A stretch of DNA of 35,053 bases from an uncultured Planctomycetaceae bacterium (GTDB lineage: Bacteria; Planctomycetota; Planctomycetia; Pirellulales; UBA1268): contig CAIRDU010000170.1 of assembly GCA_903877395.1 (NCBI GenBank), positions 1 to 35,053 of the forward strand, read 5' to 3'. The notes below the pieces were generated by a model, which was given only the letters and a program-made list of their open reading frames with translations, made no database searches and was not told the origin of the DNA. Position 1 is the first letter of the stretch, and each line of letters begins with the position of its first letter. The position numbers and the translations under genes are program-made. Of the stretch, positions 16,083 through 26,098 are shown piece after piece.

Positions 16083-16970
16083 TCAGGTCTGGCCGAGTCG
16101 CAGTTCGGCTGCCAGCACGGTGTTGGCCAAAAGCATCGCGACAGTGAGCGGGCCCACCCCGCCTGGCACGGGCGATATCCAACTGGCCACCTCGCGGACG
16201 GTTGTAAAATCAACGTCGCCTACCAACCGGCTGGTGCCATCAGTTTCCACTCGATTGATGCCTACGTCTACGACCACCGCGCCGGGCTTTATCATGCTGG
16301 CGGTGATGAGGTTTGGGTGGCCGACCGCGGCAATCAGAATGTCGGCCTGTCGCGTAAGGTGGGGCAGGTCCGCTGAGCGACTGTGGCAGAGCGTGACAGT
16401 GGCGTCACCGCCGATGCCCCTTGCAGAGAGCAGCAATGCCAGCGGCTTGCCAACAATATCGCTGCGACCGATGATCACCACATGCTTGCCAGCCGTTTCA
16501 ATGCCTGCATCGATGAGCATCCGTTGGACGCCCGCCGCAGTGCAGGGAATAAAACGCGGCCGTCCCTGCGAAAGAAGGCCGGCATTTTCTGGGTGAAAGC
16601 CATCGACGTCGCGGTCTGCCGGCACCGCATCGAGTACGGCGAGAGTGTCGATATGAGCCGGAAGCGGCAGTTGTACGAGAATGCCGTCAGCAGGGCCGTG
16701 GGTATCCTGGGCGATCCCCTGCACGAGGGACACAAGCCGGAGCGTGTCGGTAGTGACCGGCACTCGGATCACTTCTGAATCGATGCCCACGCGTGCAGCC
16801 GCGCTCTCTTTGCTTTTAACGTAGGAACCGCTAGCCGCCACGTCGCCAACGAGCACGACGACGAGCCTCGGCCTTCGGCCTCGTACCTTGGCGAAGGTTT
16901 CGACTTCATCGCGAAGCGTCTTCTCGATTGTGCGAGCGAGTGACTTGCCGTCGAGGAGTTGTGCAGTCAT
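16083..16970 (-). CDS. folD: Bifunctional methylenetetrahydrofolate dehydrogenase/cyclohydrolase
   Basis: A 295-residue cytoplasmic enzyme that interconverts 5,10-methylene-, 5,10-methenyl- and 10-formyl-tetrahydrofolate using NADP(+). The catalytic Tyr50 and Lys54 are in SYVKSKE. The folate-binding ILVQLPLP is at about 98-105, the acid in DVDGFHP at 121-126, the NADP loop GRSDIVGKP at 168-176, and the C-terminal PVPGGVGPLT is intact. ATG 16970 is used; a TTG two codons earlier is equally open, and no strong ribosome site separates them. It follows the DUF6807 gene by 50 bp on the same strand, at the end of a probable pyrG-DUF1844-DUF6807-folD run. Confidence 0.95.
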   Translation of the reverse strand: MTAQLLDGKSLARTIEKTLRDEVETFAKVRGRRPRLVVVLVGDVAASGSYVKSKESAAARVGIDSEVIRVPVTTDTLRLVSLVQGIAQDTHGPADGILVQLPLPAHIDTLAVLDAVPADRDVDGFHPENAGLLSQGRPRFIPCTAAGVQRMLIDAGIETAGKHVVIIGRSDIVGKPLALLLSARGIGGDATVTLCHSRSADLPHLTRQADILIAAVGHPNLITASMIKPGAVVVDVGINRVETDGTSRLVGDVDFTTVREVASWISPVPGGVGPLTVAMLLANTVLAAELRLGQT

Positions 16971-17020
16971 GGGCAAACGAAACGGGTGGAGTGGTGAGGA
17001 TGGGGACGGTCGCCGTCAGG

Positions 17021-18067
17021 CTATGGTTTTTTCTGAGCCCATTTTTGCCAGCGGTTTTCAATGCCAGCAGCAGCGGTGTCGCCCTTATGAAACACCATCA
17101 GATACCGCAGCGATAGTGAGTCTCCGGCGGGAAGCGTAAAGTCACCGGTGCCCTTGAGGGCACCGGTGAAGTCGTGCAGGCCGAAGGGGTTGGCGGCGAG
17201 AAGGCCGTAGTCGCGAGCATGAAAGTGTTGTGGGTGCCGCAGGTTGTCGGGATGGTCGCACATCGCGATGCCCATAATGCTTCCCTCAATGGGTGCAAAA
17301 TAATCAACCCAGCGAGCGGCCTTGCCCCATGCGGCATCGTCTTTTTGTGCCTCGGAATTCAGGATCTGACCGGCCGCGCCTTGCGATTCGTGAAGGTTTC
17401 GCGTTTGGAGTTCGGGGCGCACCCGCAGAGCCATCACGCCTTCCTTGGTGTCGCCAAATACCAGCGGGCCGTGGTCGGCGCGAATCGTGACGGCGTAGTC
17501 GATCGTGCGGGCAGCGCCGTTGTGAGTGGGCAGGCCATCGCTGGCAAACTCAATCCGTCGCGAGTCGGTGCACACGGTCGTGCCGTCGGCAGCCAACCAG
17601 CGGTTGGTCGTCTCCAGCACGCCAAGAGTGCCGCTGGAGCAGACACGGATACCAGTTTGTTCGATGCGAGGATGCGGCCCACCTTTCTGCAACGGAATAT
17701 GCGCCCAAAAATCGATGCCGTTGATGCTGCCGTGCGCAAACCAGACCGATTCCTGGTGGGGGTGATCATGGGGATCGCCCGCCACTCCTTCTACCAGAGG
17801 CCACTGGCGAGTGAGTGTCTGGCCGCCAGGGCCGTGAATTGGAAACAGGATCGGCGTGGCGTGACCGGCAAAAATGTAGTTGGTAAAGGGATCACCATCA
17901 ATCGACACGCTCACGCGGTCGTCTTTGCGTTCCAGAACAACTTCGCCGGTCGCGGCGCCGACAAGTGCTGCAAGGCACAGGAGCGGCCCAAGCAGCCAGA
18001 CGGAGGCGAGGCAAGCGACTCGAGGCATAGCACACGTCATTCGTTGGCGTGAAAAGAGTTGAGTCAT
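17021..18067 (-). CDS. Secreted PmoA-family protein (DUF6807)
   Basis: A 348-residue protein of the family labelled methane oxygenase PmoA (DUF6807), common in Planctomycetes. That label is historical: these proteins are not membrane methane monooxygenase subunits, and the function is unknown. A hydrophobic N-terminal signal segment (about 15-39) predicts export. Family-typical stretches are PILFPIHGPGG, a DPHDHPHQESVWFAHG histidine-rich segment, and HPQHFHARDYGLLAANPFG. The histidines could bind metal or sugar. The ATG at 18067 shares ATGA with the stop of the DUF1844 gene, supporting this start and translational coupling. Some relatives accompany sugar-degradation genes, but here the neighbours are pyrG and folD. 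Confidence 0.9.
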   Translation of the reverse strand: MTQLFSRQRMTCAMPRVACLASVWLLGPLLCLAALVGAATGEVVLERKDDRVSVSIDGDPFTNYIFAGHATPILFPIHGPGGQTLTRQWPLVEGVAGDPHDHPHQESVWFAHGSINGIDFWAHIPLQKGGPHPRIEQTGIRVCSSGTLGVLETTNRWLAADGTTVCTDSRRIEFASDGLPTHNGAARTIDYAVTIRADHGPLVFGDTKEGVMALRVRPELQTRNLHESQGAAGQILNSEAQKDDAAWGKAARWVDYFAPIEGSIMGIAMCDHPDNLRHPQHFHARDYGLLAANPFGLHDFTGALKGTGDFTLPAGDSLSLRYLMVFHKGDTAAAGIENRWQKWAQKKP

Positions 18068-18399
18068 TCGGGCGTACTCGGAGAGGAGGCGTGACCAGAT
18101 TCAGGCTCGCTCAGGAAGAACAATCGTACTTGATGCTGGATTTCCTCGAGCAGGCGTTTTTCGTCAACGGTCAGATTGCCAGTTGTCTTTTGCTCAAGGA
18201 GTGCCAGCATGTCGATAAAGTGTTGTGCAGCGGCAACATTGCGGGTCGACTGTTTTGTGATCGGATTTGGAATCCGCCCCAACGCCATGAGCGCCTGTGT
18301 GAAGAGCGTGTGCAGGAGAAAGTCGAATGTGGCCGGTGGCGCCTGCATGGAGTCGCCGTTGTGTGCGAGGTGATCGGCATCGCTTTCGGTGGGAGACAT
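18064..18399 (-). CDS. DUF1844 domain-containing protein
   Basis: A 111-residue soluble, mostly helical protein. Residues of about 23-95 match DUF1844, with FDFLLHTLFTQALMALG near the start and the acidic/leucine helix NVAAAQHFIDMLALLEQKT. The tail is Ser/Pro-rich and disordered-looking. Its biochemical role is unknown. It starts 59 bp after pyrG on the same strand, and its TGA overlaps the next ATG by 4 nt. The placement beside pyrG suggests only co-expression. Confidence 0.88.
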   Translation of the reverse strand: MSPTESDADHLAHNGDSMQAPPATFDFLLHTLFTQALMALGRIPNPITKQSTRNVAAAQHFIDMLALLEQKTTGNLTVDEKRLLEEIQHQVRLFFLSEPESGHASSPSTPE

Positions 18400-18458
18400 G
18401 GGAATGGTTCCTGTGAGTGTACGTGCATCGATTCAAACGCGGTCGCGAGCCAGTTTAA

Positions 18459-20114
<1,656 letters not shown>

Positions 20115-20252
20115 CTAAGCGGCGGTTTTCGAGTTGCTGCTCTCGGTTGACAGCCCCGCCGTGGCCGTCTCTCGAAATGGATTGAACCAGCCTTTGGCAA
20201 GACCGTCAAATCCCTTCGGTTCGGCCGCAGTCCGTGTTTAAAAAAAAGATGC

Positions 20253-20267
20253 ACGTTTGGAAAACGT
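20253..20267. promoter_or_regulatory. ACGTTT/AAACGT dyad before the DAHP synthase gene
   Basis: A perfect 6-bp inverted repeat, ACGTTT and AAACGT, separated by GGA. It ends 16 nt before the DAHP synthase ATG and follows an A-rich run (20238-20247). It could be an operator or a small leader hairpin that masks the start. No clear Shine-Dalgarno is present between it and the ATG. Nothing else stands out in the rest of the 199-bp divergent spacer. Confidence 0.3.
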
Positions 20268-20283
20268 AGTGTAAAGTTGTTGC

Positions 20284-21366
20284 ATGAACCCCGCCTCCAC
20301 GGCTCCGCCAGACGCGTCGCCGCAGTCGACATCTAATCTACGAATCAAGAGTCTCGAGTCGCTCGTGTCTCCCGCGCGGCTGGCCACGATTTTGTCGCTG
20401 GGCGAGGCTGCAACTCGCACGATTGTGGCCGGCAGGCTGGCCGTAGAGCGTGTGCTTGCAGGGGATGATCCCCGTCTGCTGGCGGTTGTGGGCCCCTGTT
20501 CAATCCACGATCCCGATGCAGCTCGCGACTACGCAGGCCGGTTGCTGCAACTGTCGCAGCGAGTGTCCGACCGGTTGCTGGTTGTGATGCGTGTCTATTT
20601 CGAAAAACCACGCACCACGGTTGGCTGGAAAGGGCTCATCAACGACCCGCACCTCGACGATTCTTTTGACGTGGCCACAGGCTTGCGGCTAGCCAGAGAG
20701 CTTTTGATCGAAATCGCCCGAATGGGGCTGCCAACGGCCACGGAGTTTTTAGAGCCGATCACGCCGCAATATATAGCCGACACGATCGTGCTGGGCGCGA
20801 TCGGTGCTCGGACAACAGAATCGCCAACACACCGTCAGATGGCCAGCGGCCTGTCGATGCCTGTCGGCTTTAAAAACTCGACCGATGGATCGCTGCAAGC
20901 GGCAGTGGACGCGATGCAGTCGGCCCGCGCGCCGCATAGTTTTCTGGGCATCGATAATGAGGGAGGCACGTGCGTAGTGTCGACGACGGGCAATCCTTGG
21001 GGCGTGCTTATGCTGCGAGGCGGCCGTAGCGGGTCCAATTATTCCGCCGAGATTCTCCAGGAAGCGCGTCAGCGGTTGGAGGTGGCGGGACTGCCGCCCC
21101 GCATGATCGTGGATTGTAGTCACGCCAACTCCGGCAAGGATCATCGCCGTCAGTCAGTAGTGTGGCGCGATGTAGTCGAACAGCGAGTAGCAGGGGATCG
21201 TTCAATCGTTGGATTGATGCTGGAAGGCAACATCCATCCAGGCAGCCAGCCTGTGAACAGCAACCGTGCGGAGTTGCAATACGGCGTCTCGATTACCGAT
21301 GGCTGCATCGGCTGGGACGAAACAGAAGCATTGCTGCTCGAGGCCCATGGCCGGTTAGGTGCGTAA
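20284..21366 (+). CDS. aroG: 3-deoxy-7-phosphoheptulonate (DAHP) synthase, type I
   Basis: A 360-residue enzyme for the first shikimate-pathway step, joining phosphoenolpyruvate and erythrose 4-phosphate. It belongs to the AroF/G/H class; the symbol aroG marks the class, not a specific isozyme. Seen motifs: GPCSIHD (70-76) with metal ligand Cys72, the substrate-binding RVYFEKPRTTVGWKG (103-117), GFKNSTDG, and IVDCSHANSGKDH with the metal-ligand histidine. The N-terminal 15-20 residues are Ala/Pro/Ser-rich. The class is feedback-inhibited by aromatic amino acids through the N-terminal extension and barrel loops; which one applies here cannot be read. Confidence 0.95.
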   Translation: MNPASTAPPDASPQSTSNLRIKSLESLVSPARLATILSLGEAATRTIVAGRLAVERVLAGDDPRLLAVVGPCSIHDPDAARDYAGRLLQLSQRVSDRLLVVMRVYFEKPRTTVGWKGLINDPHLDDSFDVATGLRLARELLIEIARMGLPTATEFLEPITPQYIADTIVLGAIGARTTESPTHRQMASGLSMPVGFKNSTDGSLQAAVDAMQSARAPHSFLGIDNEGGTCVVSTTGNPWGVLMLRGGRSGSNYSAEILQEARQRLEVAGLPPRMIVDCSHANSGKDHRRQSVVWRDVVEQRVAGDRSIVGLMLEGNIHPGSQPVNSNRAELQYGVSITDGCIGWDETEALLLEAHGRLGA

Positions 21367-21396
21367 TACCCGGTAGGCTGGCAAAATTGGAATCGA

Positions 21397-21415
21397 CCGG
21401 CAGGCTACCTGCCGG
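21397..21415. terminator. 8-bp perfect hairpin after the DAHP synthase gene
   Basis: CCGGCAGG (21397-21404) pairs with CCTGCCGG (21408-21415) over a CTA loop, a very stable stem. It lies about 30 bp after the DAHP synthase stop and about 43 bp before the SYLF start. There is no T-run, so a classic intrinsic terminator is not demonstrated. It may slow or end transcription, or be a member of a palindromic repeat family. Confidence 0.35.
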
Positions 21416-21457
21416 ATAGGCTGAAGCGAACCCTCTTTTGTGAAGAAAGGATTCGCT

Positions 21458-22330
21458 ATGCAATCGATTCGCTTCTGCCGGCGTAGAGCTGGATTGTGCT
21501 GTGCCCTGTGGCTTTGCAGTGCGGTGCCCGCTTCGGCGCAGCTACAAATGTCGTACGGCGAACAGGAAGTGCAAACTGTTGTGGGCGCACGCAACGCGCT
21601 GGATCAGTTTTTTGCGATCCCGCTTGAGTCGATGCCGCCGGCAATGCTGGCAGCTGCCGAGGGCATCGCGATCTTTCCAAATATGATCAAGGGCGGCTTT
21701 ATTTTTGGCATAAACTACGGCAAGGGAGTGCTGCACGTGCGGAAGCCCGACCGTATGTGGAGTGCGCCAGTGATGGTGACGATGGGGGGCGGCAGCGTAG
21801 GCTTTCAAGCGGGCGTGCAGGCGGCCGATATCGTTTTGGTGTTTGCCACGCCCCGCAGCTTGGAGGGAATACTGACCGGCAGAAAGGTCACGCTCGGCGC
21901 GGATGCATCGATTGCCGCTGGTCCTGTGGGCATGCAAACAAACGCGGGCACAGACGCTCGGCTGGGCGCCGAGATTTATTCCTATGCTAGAAGTCGCGGA
22001 CTGTTCTTAGGAGTGTCGCTCGGCGGCAGCGATCTCTCGGTCGACAACAATGCCGATTCGATGCTCTACGGACGTTTTGGTGTGACACCGACGGATGTGT
22101 TTCAAGGACGGGGGTTGGGCATGCGGCCCGAGGTGCAGCAACTCGTGGATGATCTCAATGCCCGATCCCGGCCGAGCATTGTGGCAGCACCAACCGCCGT
22201 GCCGCCTGCCCAGCCGGCGTTGATTCCTTCGGTGCCAGTGCCCGTTCAACCGGTGCCCGTACAGCCAGTGGCCCCGCTCACGCCGCTTCCGCCGAACGTT
22301 GCCAACCCACCGCTGGTTCCGATCCGCTAA
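21458..22330 (+). CDS. Secreted SYLF-domain (Ysc84-like) lipid-binding protein
   Basis: A 290-residue protein with a signal peptide (basic RRR at 8-10, hydrophobic core, probable cleavage after ASA at 25-27). The SYLF domain follows to about residue 225, with AEGIAIFPNMIKGGFIFGINYGKG-like strands and RSRGLFLGVSLGGSDLS, close to the Ysc84 consensus that binds phosphoinositides in eukaryotes. From about 240 the tail is Pro/Val/Gln-rich with short VPVQP repeats and looks disordered. AAAGGA (21446-21451) lies 6 nt before the ATG at 21458, so I use it rather than the GTG at 21440. It probably acts in the periplasm or at the outer envelope. The bacterial function is poorly known. Confidence 0.9.
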   Translation: MQSIRFCRRRAGLCCALWLCSAVPASAQLQMSYGEQEVQTVVGARNALDQFFAIPLESMPPAMLAAAEGIAIFPNMIKGGFIFGINYGKGVLHVRKPDRMWSAPVMVTMGGGSVGFQAGVQAADIVLVFATPRSLEGILTGRKVTLGADASIAAGPVGMQTNAGTDARLGAEIYSYARSRGLFLGVSLGGSDLSVDNNADSMLYGRFGVTPTDVFQGRGLGMRPEVQQLVDDLNARSRPSIVAAPTAVPPAQPALIPSVPVPVQPVPVQPVAPLTPLPPNVANPPLVPIR

Positions 22331-22379
22331 TGACCACGGGTGAGTACGAAGCCCTCGTACGCGTCGTGTTCGTGTCTGC

Positions 22380-23930
22380 CTACGCTTTTGTAATGATCCC
22401 AAGGCGAGCCAGTTGAGGCAGGCTGATTTCCAGAAAAGCGGTACACGCCTGGGCCACGAGTTTTTCCCGTTCTTCCGGGGCGTTCACGGCTTGGCCGTTT
22501 TGCTGGAGGGCTCGGCCGCTCTTGGCCAGTCGGGTTGCAACCCGTTCGGAAAGGCCATCCCGGCCACGTTCAACGAGTTCGTGCAGAATCGCAGCGTCGA
22601 AATCGCCGAGCGTGTGGCCCGTGCCTGTGGCCTGGCTAGCCAAGGCCACAGGTCGACCGCTGAGCGAATCGCTGCCGAGCATCGCGTGGTTAAAGGCACT
22701 GGAAAGCTTGACCGCGTCGGCCACGTCGCCCGCAGCCTCGCTTACCGATCCGCTGGTCACATCAAAGAGGCCCATCGCTACGCCGGCGTCAACGGCCCGT
22801 ATCAGATCGGCCGGCGGCGTTCCCTGGACCTCGACCGCCGCTAGGATCTCGGACAGCCGCAGGCTCTTGTGTGCCAGCAAGCTCAAGAGTGATTGATACA
22901 GAGGCCCCTGCACTGTGGACGTCACAACGCCCAGGTTGGCCTGATACGGCAGCGTGATCCCGGACCGCGTCACGCGAAAGAACAGATCGTCTGCATCGCG
23001 CAACCGATCGGCCACCTCGGGCATCATGCGGGGGGCCTTGGCGTAGAGATCCCAGCGAAACGCTGTGTTGGCGCAGAAATCCTTGTGGGCCTCCGTCACG
23101 AGCCGATTAGTCGTCGTGCGAAAGAGTTCCTGAAACTCCGGCCGCACGCAGAGATCCCAGAAGTTGGTGAACACAGGCAAGCTGCCCACAAAAGAGAGCC
23201 CGGCTCCGCCAAACATCCCCGATACTTCGGCAAAGTAGAAGCTCGTCCAATGCTCATTGAGAAACTCGTGGACGAGGTAGTTCACATCCTGCTTGAGCAG
23301 AGTGTCTACGTAGGCCGCTGCACGGGGGTTGTCTTCGAAGTACTTGGCATGTTTGTCGCGAATAAATACCAGATACGCAAGCGCGTCTCGCAGTCGCTGC
23401 ACGCTATCCCCCTGGCGCAGAAGTGCATACTGCCGAAGGATGCCGCGGATCGGCTGTAGATGGGCCCAGCCGGGCATAGCATTATAGCTTGCAAGCAGTA
23501 ACCCACCCGGGGCCAGATGTTCTTTTGCGATCGACAAAATCTCTTCGCGCACATTCGGCGCCACCCAACTCAGCACGCCATGCAGCGCAATAAATTGAAA
23601 TGTGCCGAGGTCTTTTGGCACGTGCCCGAAGTCAGACTTGATCACACGGGCGTTGTTGAGCTTGCCTGCGGCGATATCTCGTTGAATTGCTGCGGCGTGA
23701 TCGGGGTTGGCGTCGACGCCCACAAACTGCCCATTGGGATTGGCCGCGGCCAGCGTCGTGAGCGAACGCCCCAAACCACAGCCCAGTTCGAGGTAGCGGA
23801 AGCCGTCAGTCACATTCGGTGGCACTACGCGGTTGAGTGACGCCACATACCGCATCGCGACAGGAGCCAAGTTGGGATAGAAGCCTGGAGTGTAGGCGAC
23901 GTCAGTAACGTATCCATCAACAGACGACAT
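22380..23930 (-). CDS. Class I SAM-dependent methyltransferase with regulatory domain
   Basis: A 516-residue protein. The N-terminal Rossmann methyltransferase has motif I YLELGCGLG (46-54), the acidic ribose ligand in FVGVDANP (about 69-76), and IALHGVLSWV further on. From about 215 to 300 it matches the predicted methyltransferase regulatory domain, containing YLVHEFLNEHWTSFYFAEV. The C-terminal 200 residues are helical, possibly winged-helix, with a conserved-looking start LPYQANLGVVTSTVQGPLY. Substrate unknown. It begins 62 bp downstream of the GT10 fucosyltransferase gene on the same strand, so modification of a surface glycan or its lipid carrier is plausible but unproven. Relatives in proteobacteria are often near secreted-protein genes. 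Confidence 0.88.
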   Translation of the reverse strand: MSSVDGYVTDVAYTPGFYPNLAPVAMRYVASLNRVVPPNVTDGFRYLELGCGLGRSLTTLAAANPNGQFVGVDANPDHAAAIQRDIAAGKLNNARVIKSDFGHVPKDLGTFQFIALHGVLSWVAPNVREEILSIAKEHLAPGGLLLASYNAMPGWAHLQPIRGILRQYALLRQGDSVQRLRDALAYLVFIRDKHAKYFEDNPRAAAYVDTLLKQDVNYLVHEFLNEHWTSFYFAEVSGMFGGAGLSFVGSLPVFTNFWDLCVRPEFQELFRTTTNRLVTEAHKDFCANTAFRWDLYAKAPRMMPEVADRLRDADDLFFRVTRSGITLPYQANLGVVTSTVQGPLYQSLLSLLAHKSLRLSEILAAVEVQGTPPADLIRAVDAGVAMGLFDVTSGSVSEAAGDVADAVKLSSAFNHAMLGSDSLSGRPVALASQATGTGHTLGDFDAAILHELVERGRDGLSERVATRLAKSGRALQQNGQAVNAPEEREKLVAQACTAFLEISLPQLARLGIITKA

Positions 23931-23992
23931 GTGATATTCCTGTGGGGTGAGGGAGCAGGGCGAGGGAGTGAAGCGTTTGAAAGCGGAGGCAG

Positions 23993-25012
23993 CTACGCGT
24001 TTCGCGTCAGCTTGCGGTATTTGATTACACAGCGTCGGCGAATGCTAGCCAGTGTTTTGGGAAGGCGATCCAGCCCCACGAGTCGGCCGAGGCTCTTGGT
24101 GCGGGCCACAGGCAGCACGGCCGAGTGAAAAATAGTCGTGAACTGATCCAAGATGGCGGCGGGGTCAACGCCAAGCGGCACCCGATTGTTGCGATACCAC
24201 GGGGCGGCCAGAATCGATTGGTGGAGTTCGGGATTGCTGTCGACTTCGATGACTCGCTGCAGGAGTTCATTGAGCGATGGCGAATCGTGGGCCGAGAGAA
24301 AACTCCTTGTGTCGAAGTCGCGGCCAACCAAGGGATCGCCCCAGTAGATCGGAATCGAATCGGCTCGCATCGGCCCGACGATCTTTTCTGTTGTGTAGCC
24401 GGGATGCGATTCGTTCTCGAAGGCAATTGTAAACTTGTATTCGGCCAGAAAGCTCTCCTTATCGCTCACGCCGTGGCCGAGCGTATTGAGCACTTTTCCA
24501 CCGGAATCAACTGGCTTGTAGCGAGAAAGCTTTCGAAAAAAATCGTTTCGCGTGCGACAGAACGGATTGGAGACCAGAAACGCACAGAACTTTGTTTTTC
24601 GCGCCAGCACGGCGGCGGGGTCGTAGGCCGCTGGCTTCACGAGTTCCTGTGGATCGGCGTAGAGTCCCCAGAGGGGCAGGCGGTAGTGCCGGGGATGCGA
24701 AGTGTCTTCGAACGTAAACGCCCAATCGCAGGTATTCCAGTCTGGCGCAATGTTTTCGCCGGTATAAAAAATCCGTACGCAGTCGTGCCGTAGATGCTTC
24801 TTGTGGCGGCCACCCATCACCGAATAGACGACGAAGTCCGGCTTGTCGCAGTGCTCGAGAGCAAATCGCGTTTCTAGAAGGCGTGTAAAAACGTTGTCGC
24901 ATGGGTCAAAGCTGTCCCAGAAATCGACAAACCGGATGCGAATCGTCGGCCTGACATCCCGGCAACGTGGGTGCTGTGCCGGCTCGGTCTCGGGGCGAAG
25001 ATTTGCATTCAC
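23993..25012 (-). CDS. Glycosyltransferase family 10 (alpha-1,3/1,4-fucosyltransferase-like)
   Basis: A 339-residue cytoplasmic transferase that should move fucose, or a similar sugar, from GDP-fucose to a glycan. The GT10 donor-binding signature is clear: FTIAFENESHPGYTTEK (194-210) followed by IPIYWGDP (220-227). IFYTGENIAPDW (81-92) matches the conserved N-terminal block of the family. The basic C-terminal end (RRRCVIKYRKL) may touch the membrane. The start is a GTG at 25012 that shares GTGA with the stop of the phosphoesterase gene, implying translational coupling. No GDP-mannose dehydratase or GDP-fucose synthase gene lies in the window, so the donor must come from elsewhere. Confidence 0.93.
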   Translation of the reverse strand: MNANLRPETEPAQHPRCRDVRPTIRIRFVDFWDSFDPCDNVFTRLLETRFALEHCDKPDFVVYSVMGGRHKKHLRHDCVRIFYTGENIAPDWNTCDWAFTFEDTSHPRHYRLPLWGLYADPQELVKPAAYDPAAVLARKTKFCAFLVSNPFCRTRNDFFRKLSRYKPVDSGGKVLNTLGHGVSDKESFLAEYKFTIAFENESHPGYTTEKIVGPMRADSIPIYWGDPLVGRDFDTRSFLSAHDSPSLNELLQRVIEVDSNPELHQSILAAPWYRNNRVPLGVDPAAILDQFTTIFHSAVLPVARTKSLGRLVGLDRLPKTLASIRRRCVIKYRKLTRNA

Positions 25013-26013
25013 GTGGCAGCCGTCCAGCCGTAAGAGATATAGCGACGCTCCACGCTGCCATCGTCGAAAAGATCGACTAATGCGTAGCCGAAGTCAGTGC
25101 CTTTATGTTTTCCCTTCCACCAGCCTGCCGAAACCGCGCCGTTGCAGAGATACCGCACGCCTGCAAAGTCAATCTGCTCGACCAAGTGCATGTGGCCGCT
25201 GACGCAGGCTTTGACATTGGGGTGCTTGGAAAAAAGTGCATGAAAGCGGGCGATGTCGACGTGCACGTAGCTTCCCTCCACGCCATACACAGGTTTGTCA
25301 GTGGCATGCGAAGCAGTCGGTTTTACCGTGGTGAATGGCGTGGAGGAGAGAATCGGGATGTGAGAAAAAAGAATCGTGGGTGTGGCCGGGGGCACCGCAG
25401 CTACATCGCGTTCCAGCCAGTCCCACTGCGCATCGTCGAGCTTGCCGATATAGGTTTCTTCAAACGGAAAGATGCTGTCCAGAATCACAATATGCCAACC
25501 GGCTCGATCGAAGCTCTTGTAGGGCATGTCGCGGCCAAACTCGTCGCACACCCATCGCTTGCCGTAGAACGGTTCGTCGCCGGTGGCCCCGGCTGCTGTT
25601 TTGGTCCAGCCCCAGACATCGTGGTTGCCGACCACGCTTTGTATTTCGATGCCGCAGTGATCGGCCTTTATTTTTCGCCAGAGTTCCCACTGCAGTTTTG
25701 TGCGAGCCACGTCGGCGGCCATGGCGTCCATGATCGTGTCGCCGCCGGTGAGGATGATGTTGGGGCCTTCGCAGCCGAGCCGTTGAGGCAGCGATTGCAC
25801 GTGCTCAAAGCAGGTGATGAGTCCCTTGGCAGCCGCGAGTTCCGGTTGCAAATGGATGTCGGTGAGATGCGCGATCCGCAGGCAGCGAGTAGGAACGGCC
25901 GACGGCCGCTGGGCAGCCTGCACGGCGGGCAGCGAACCAAAAATCGCTGAGGTGCCTGCGAGCAGTCCACCGCTCAGAATATTTCGGCGGGGGATACGGC
26001 TGGAACGCGGCAT
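25009..26013 (-). CDS. Tat-exported calcineurin-like metallophosphoesterase
   Basis: A 334-residue enzyme with all five metallophosphoesterase blocks: D-x-H in LTDIHL (51-55, Asp52/His54), GGD in LTGGDTIMD, GNHD in VVGNHDVWG, a histidine in FSHIPI, and GHxH in SGHMHL. The N-terminus RIPRRNILSGGLLAGT with a hydrophobic stretch and AxA-like end near residue 33 resembles a twin-arginine signal, so it should act outside the cytoplasm. GAGGAG 6 nt before ATG 26013 sets the start; a longer frame from 26049 lacks this. The phosphodiester or phosphomonoester substrate is unknown. The overlap with the GT10 gene suggests a joint role in envelope glycan or lipid metabolism. Confidence 0.93.
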   Translation of the reverse strand: MPRSSRIPRRNILSGGLLAGTSAIFGSLPAVQAAQRPSAVPTRCLRIAHLTDIHLQPELAAAKGLITCFEHVQSLPQRLGCEGPNIILTGGDTIMDAMAADVARTKLQWELWRKIKADHCGIEIQSVVGNHDVWGWTKTAAGATGDEPFYGKRWVCDEFGRDMPYKSFDRAGWHIVILDSIFPFEETYIGKLDDAQWDWLERDVAAVPPATPTILFSHIPILSSTPFTTVKPTASHATDKPVYGVEGSYVHVDIARFHALFSKHPNVKACVSGHMHLVEQIDFAGVRYLCNGAVSAGWWKGKHKGTDFGYALVDLFDDGSVERRYISYGWTAAT

Positions 26014-26019
26014 GTGAGT

Positions 26020-26025
26020 CTCCTC
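26020..26025 (-). promoter_or_regulatory. Ribosome binding site of the metallophosphoesterase gene
   Basis: On the - strand GAGGAG precedes the ATG at 26013 by 6 nt. It is one of the strongest Shine-Dalgarno matches in the window and decides the start, placing the twin-arginine motif within the first ten residues. Confidence 0.75.
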
Positions 26026-26098
26026 AAAGAGCGTTGCAAAAGTGAGCACGCATGGAGCATGCCGACGTAAAGAATGATTCTACGCCATTGACTTCATC

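Noticed and set aside
16062-16089. Direct repeat AATCAGGTC, 19 bp apart, at the folD stop
   Set aside because: Only nine bases are repeated, with no mobile element or attachment-site context, so chance is likely.
17174-18052. A 292-codon + strand frame opposite the DUF6807 gene
   Set aside because: It is a shadow of a gene with clear family motifs and a coupled start.
25105-25950. A 281-codon + strand frame opposite the metallophosphoesterase gene
   Set aside because: All five phosphoesterase motifs are on the other strand. No start signal or family similarity is visible here.
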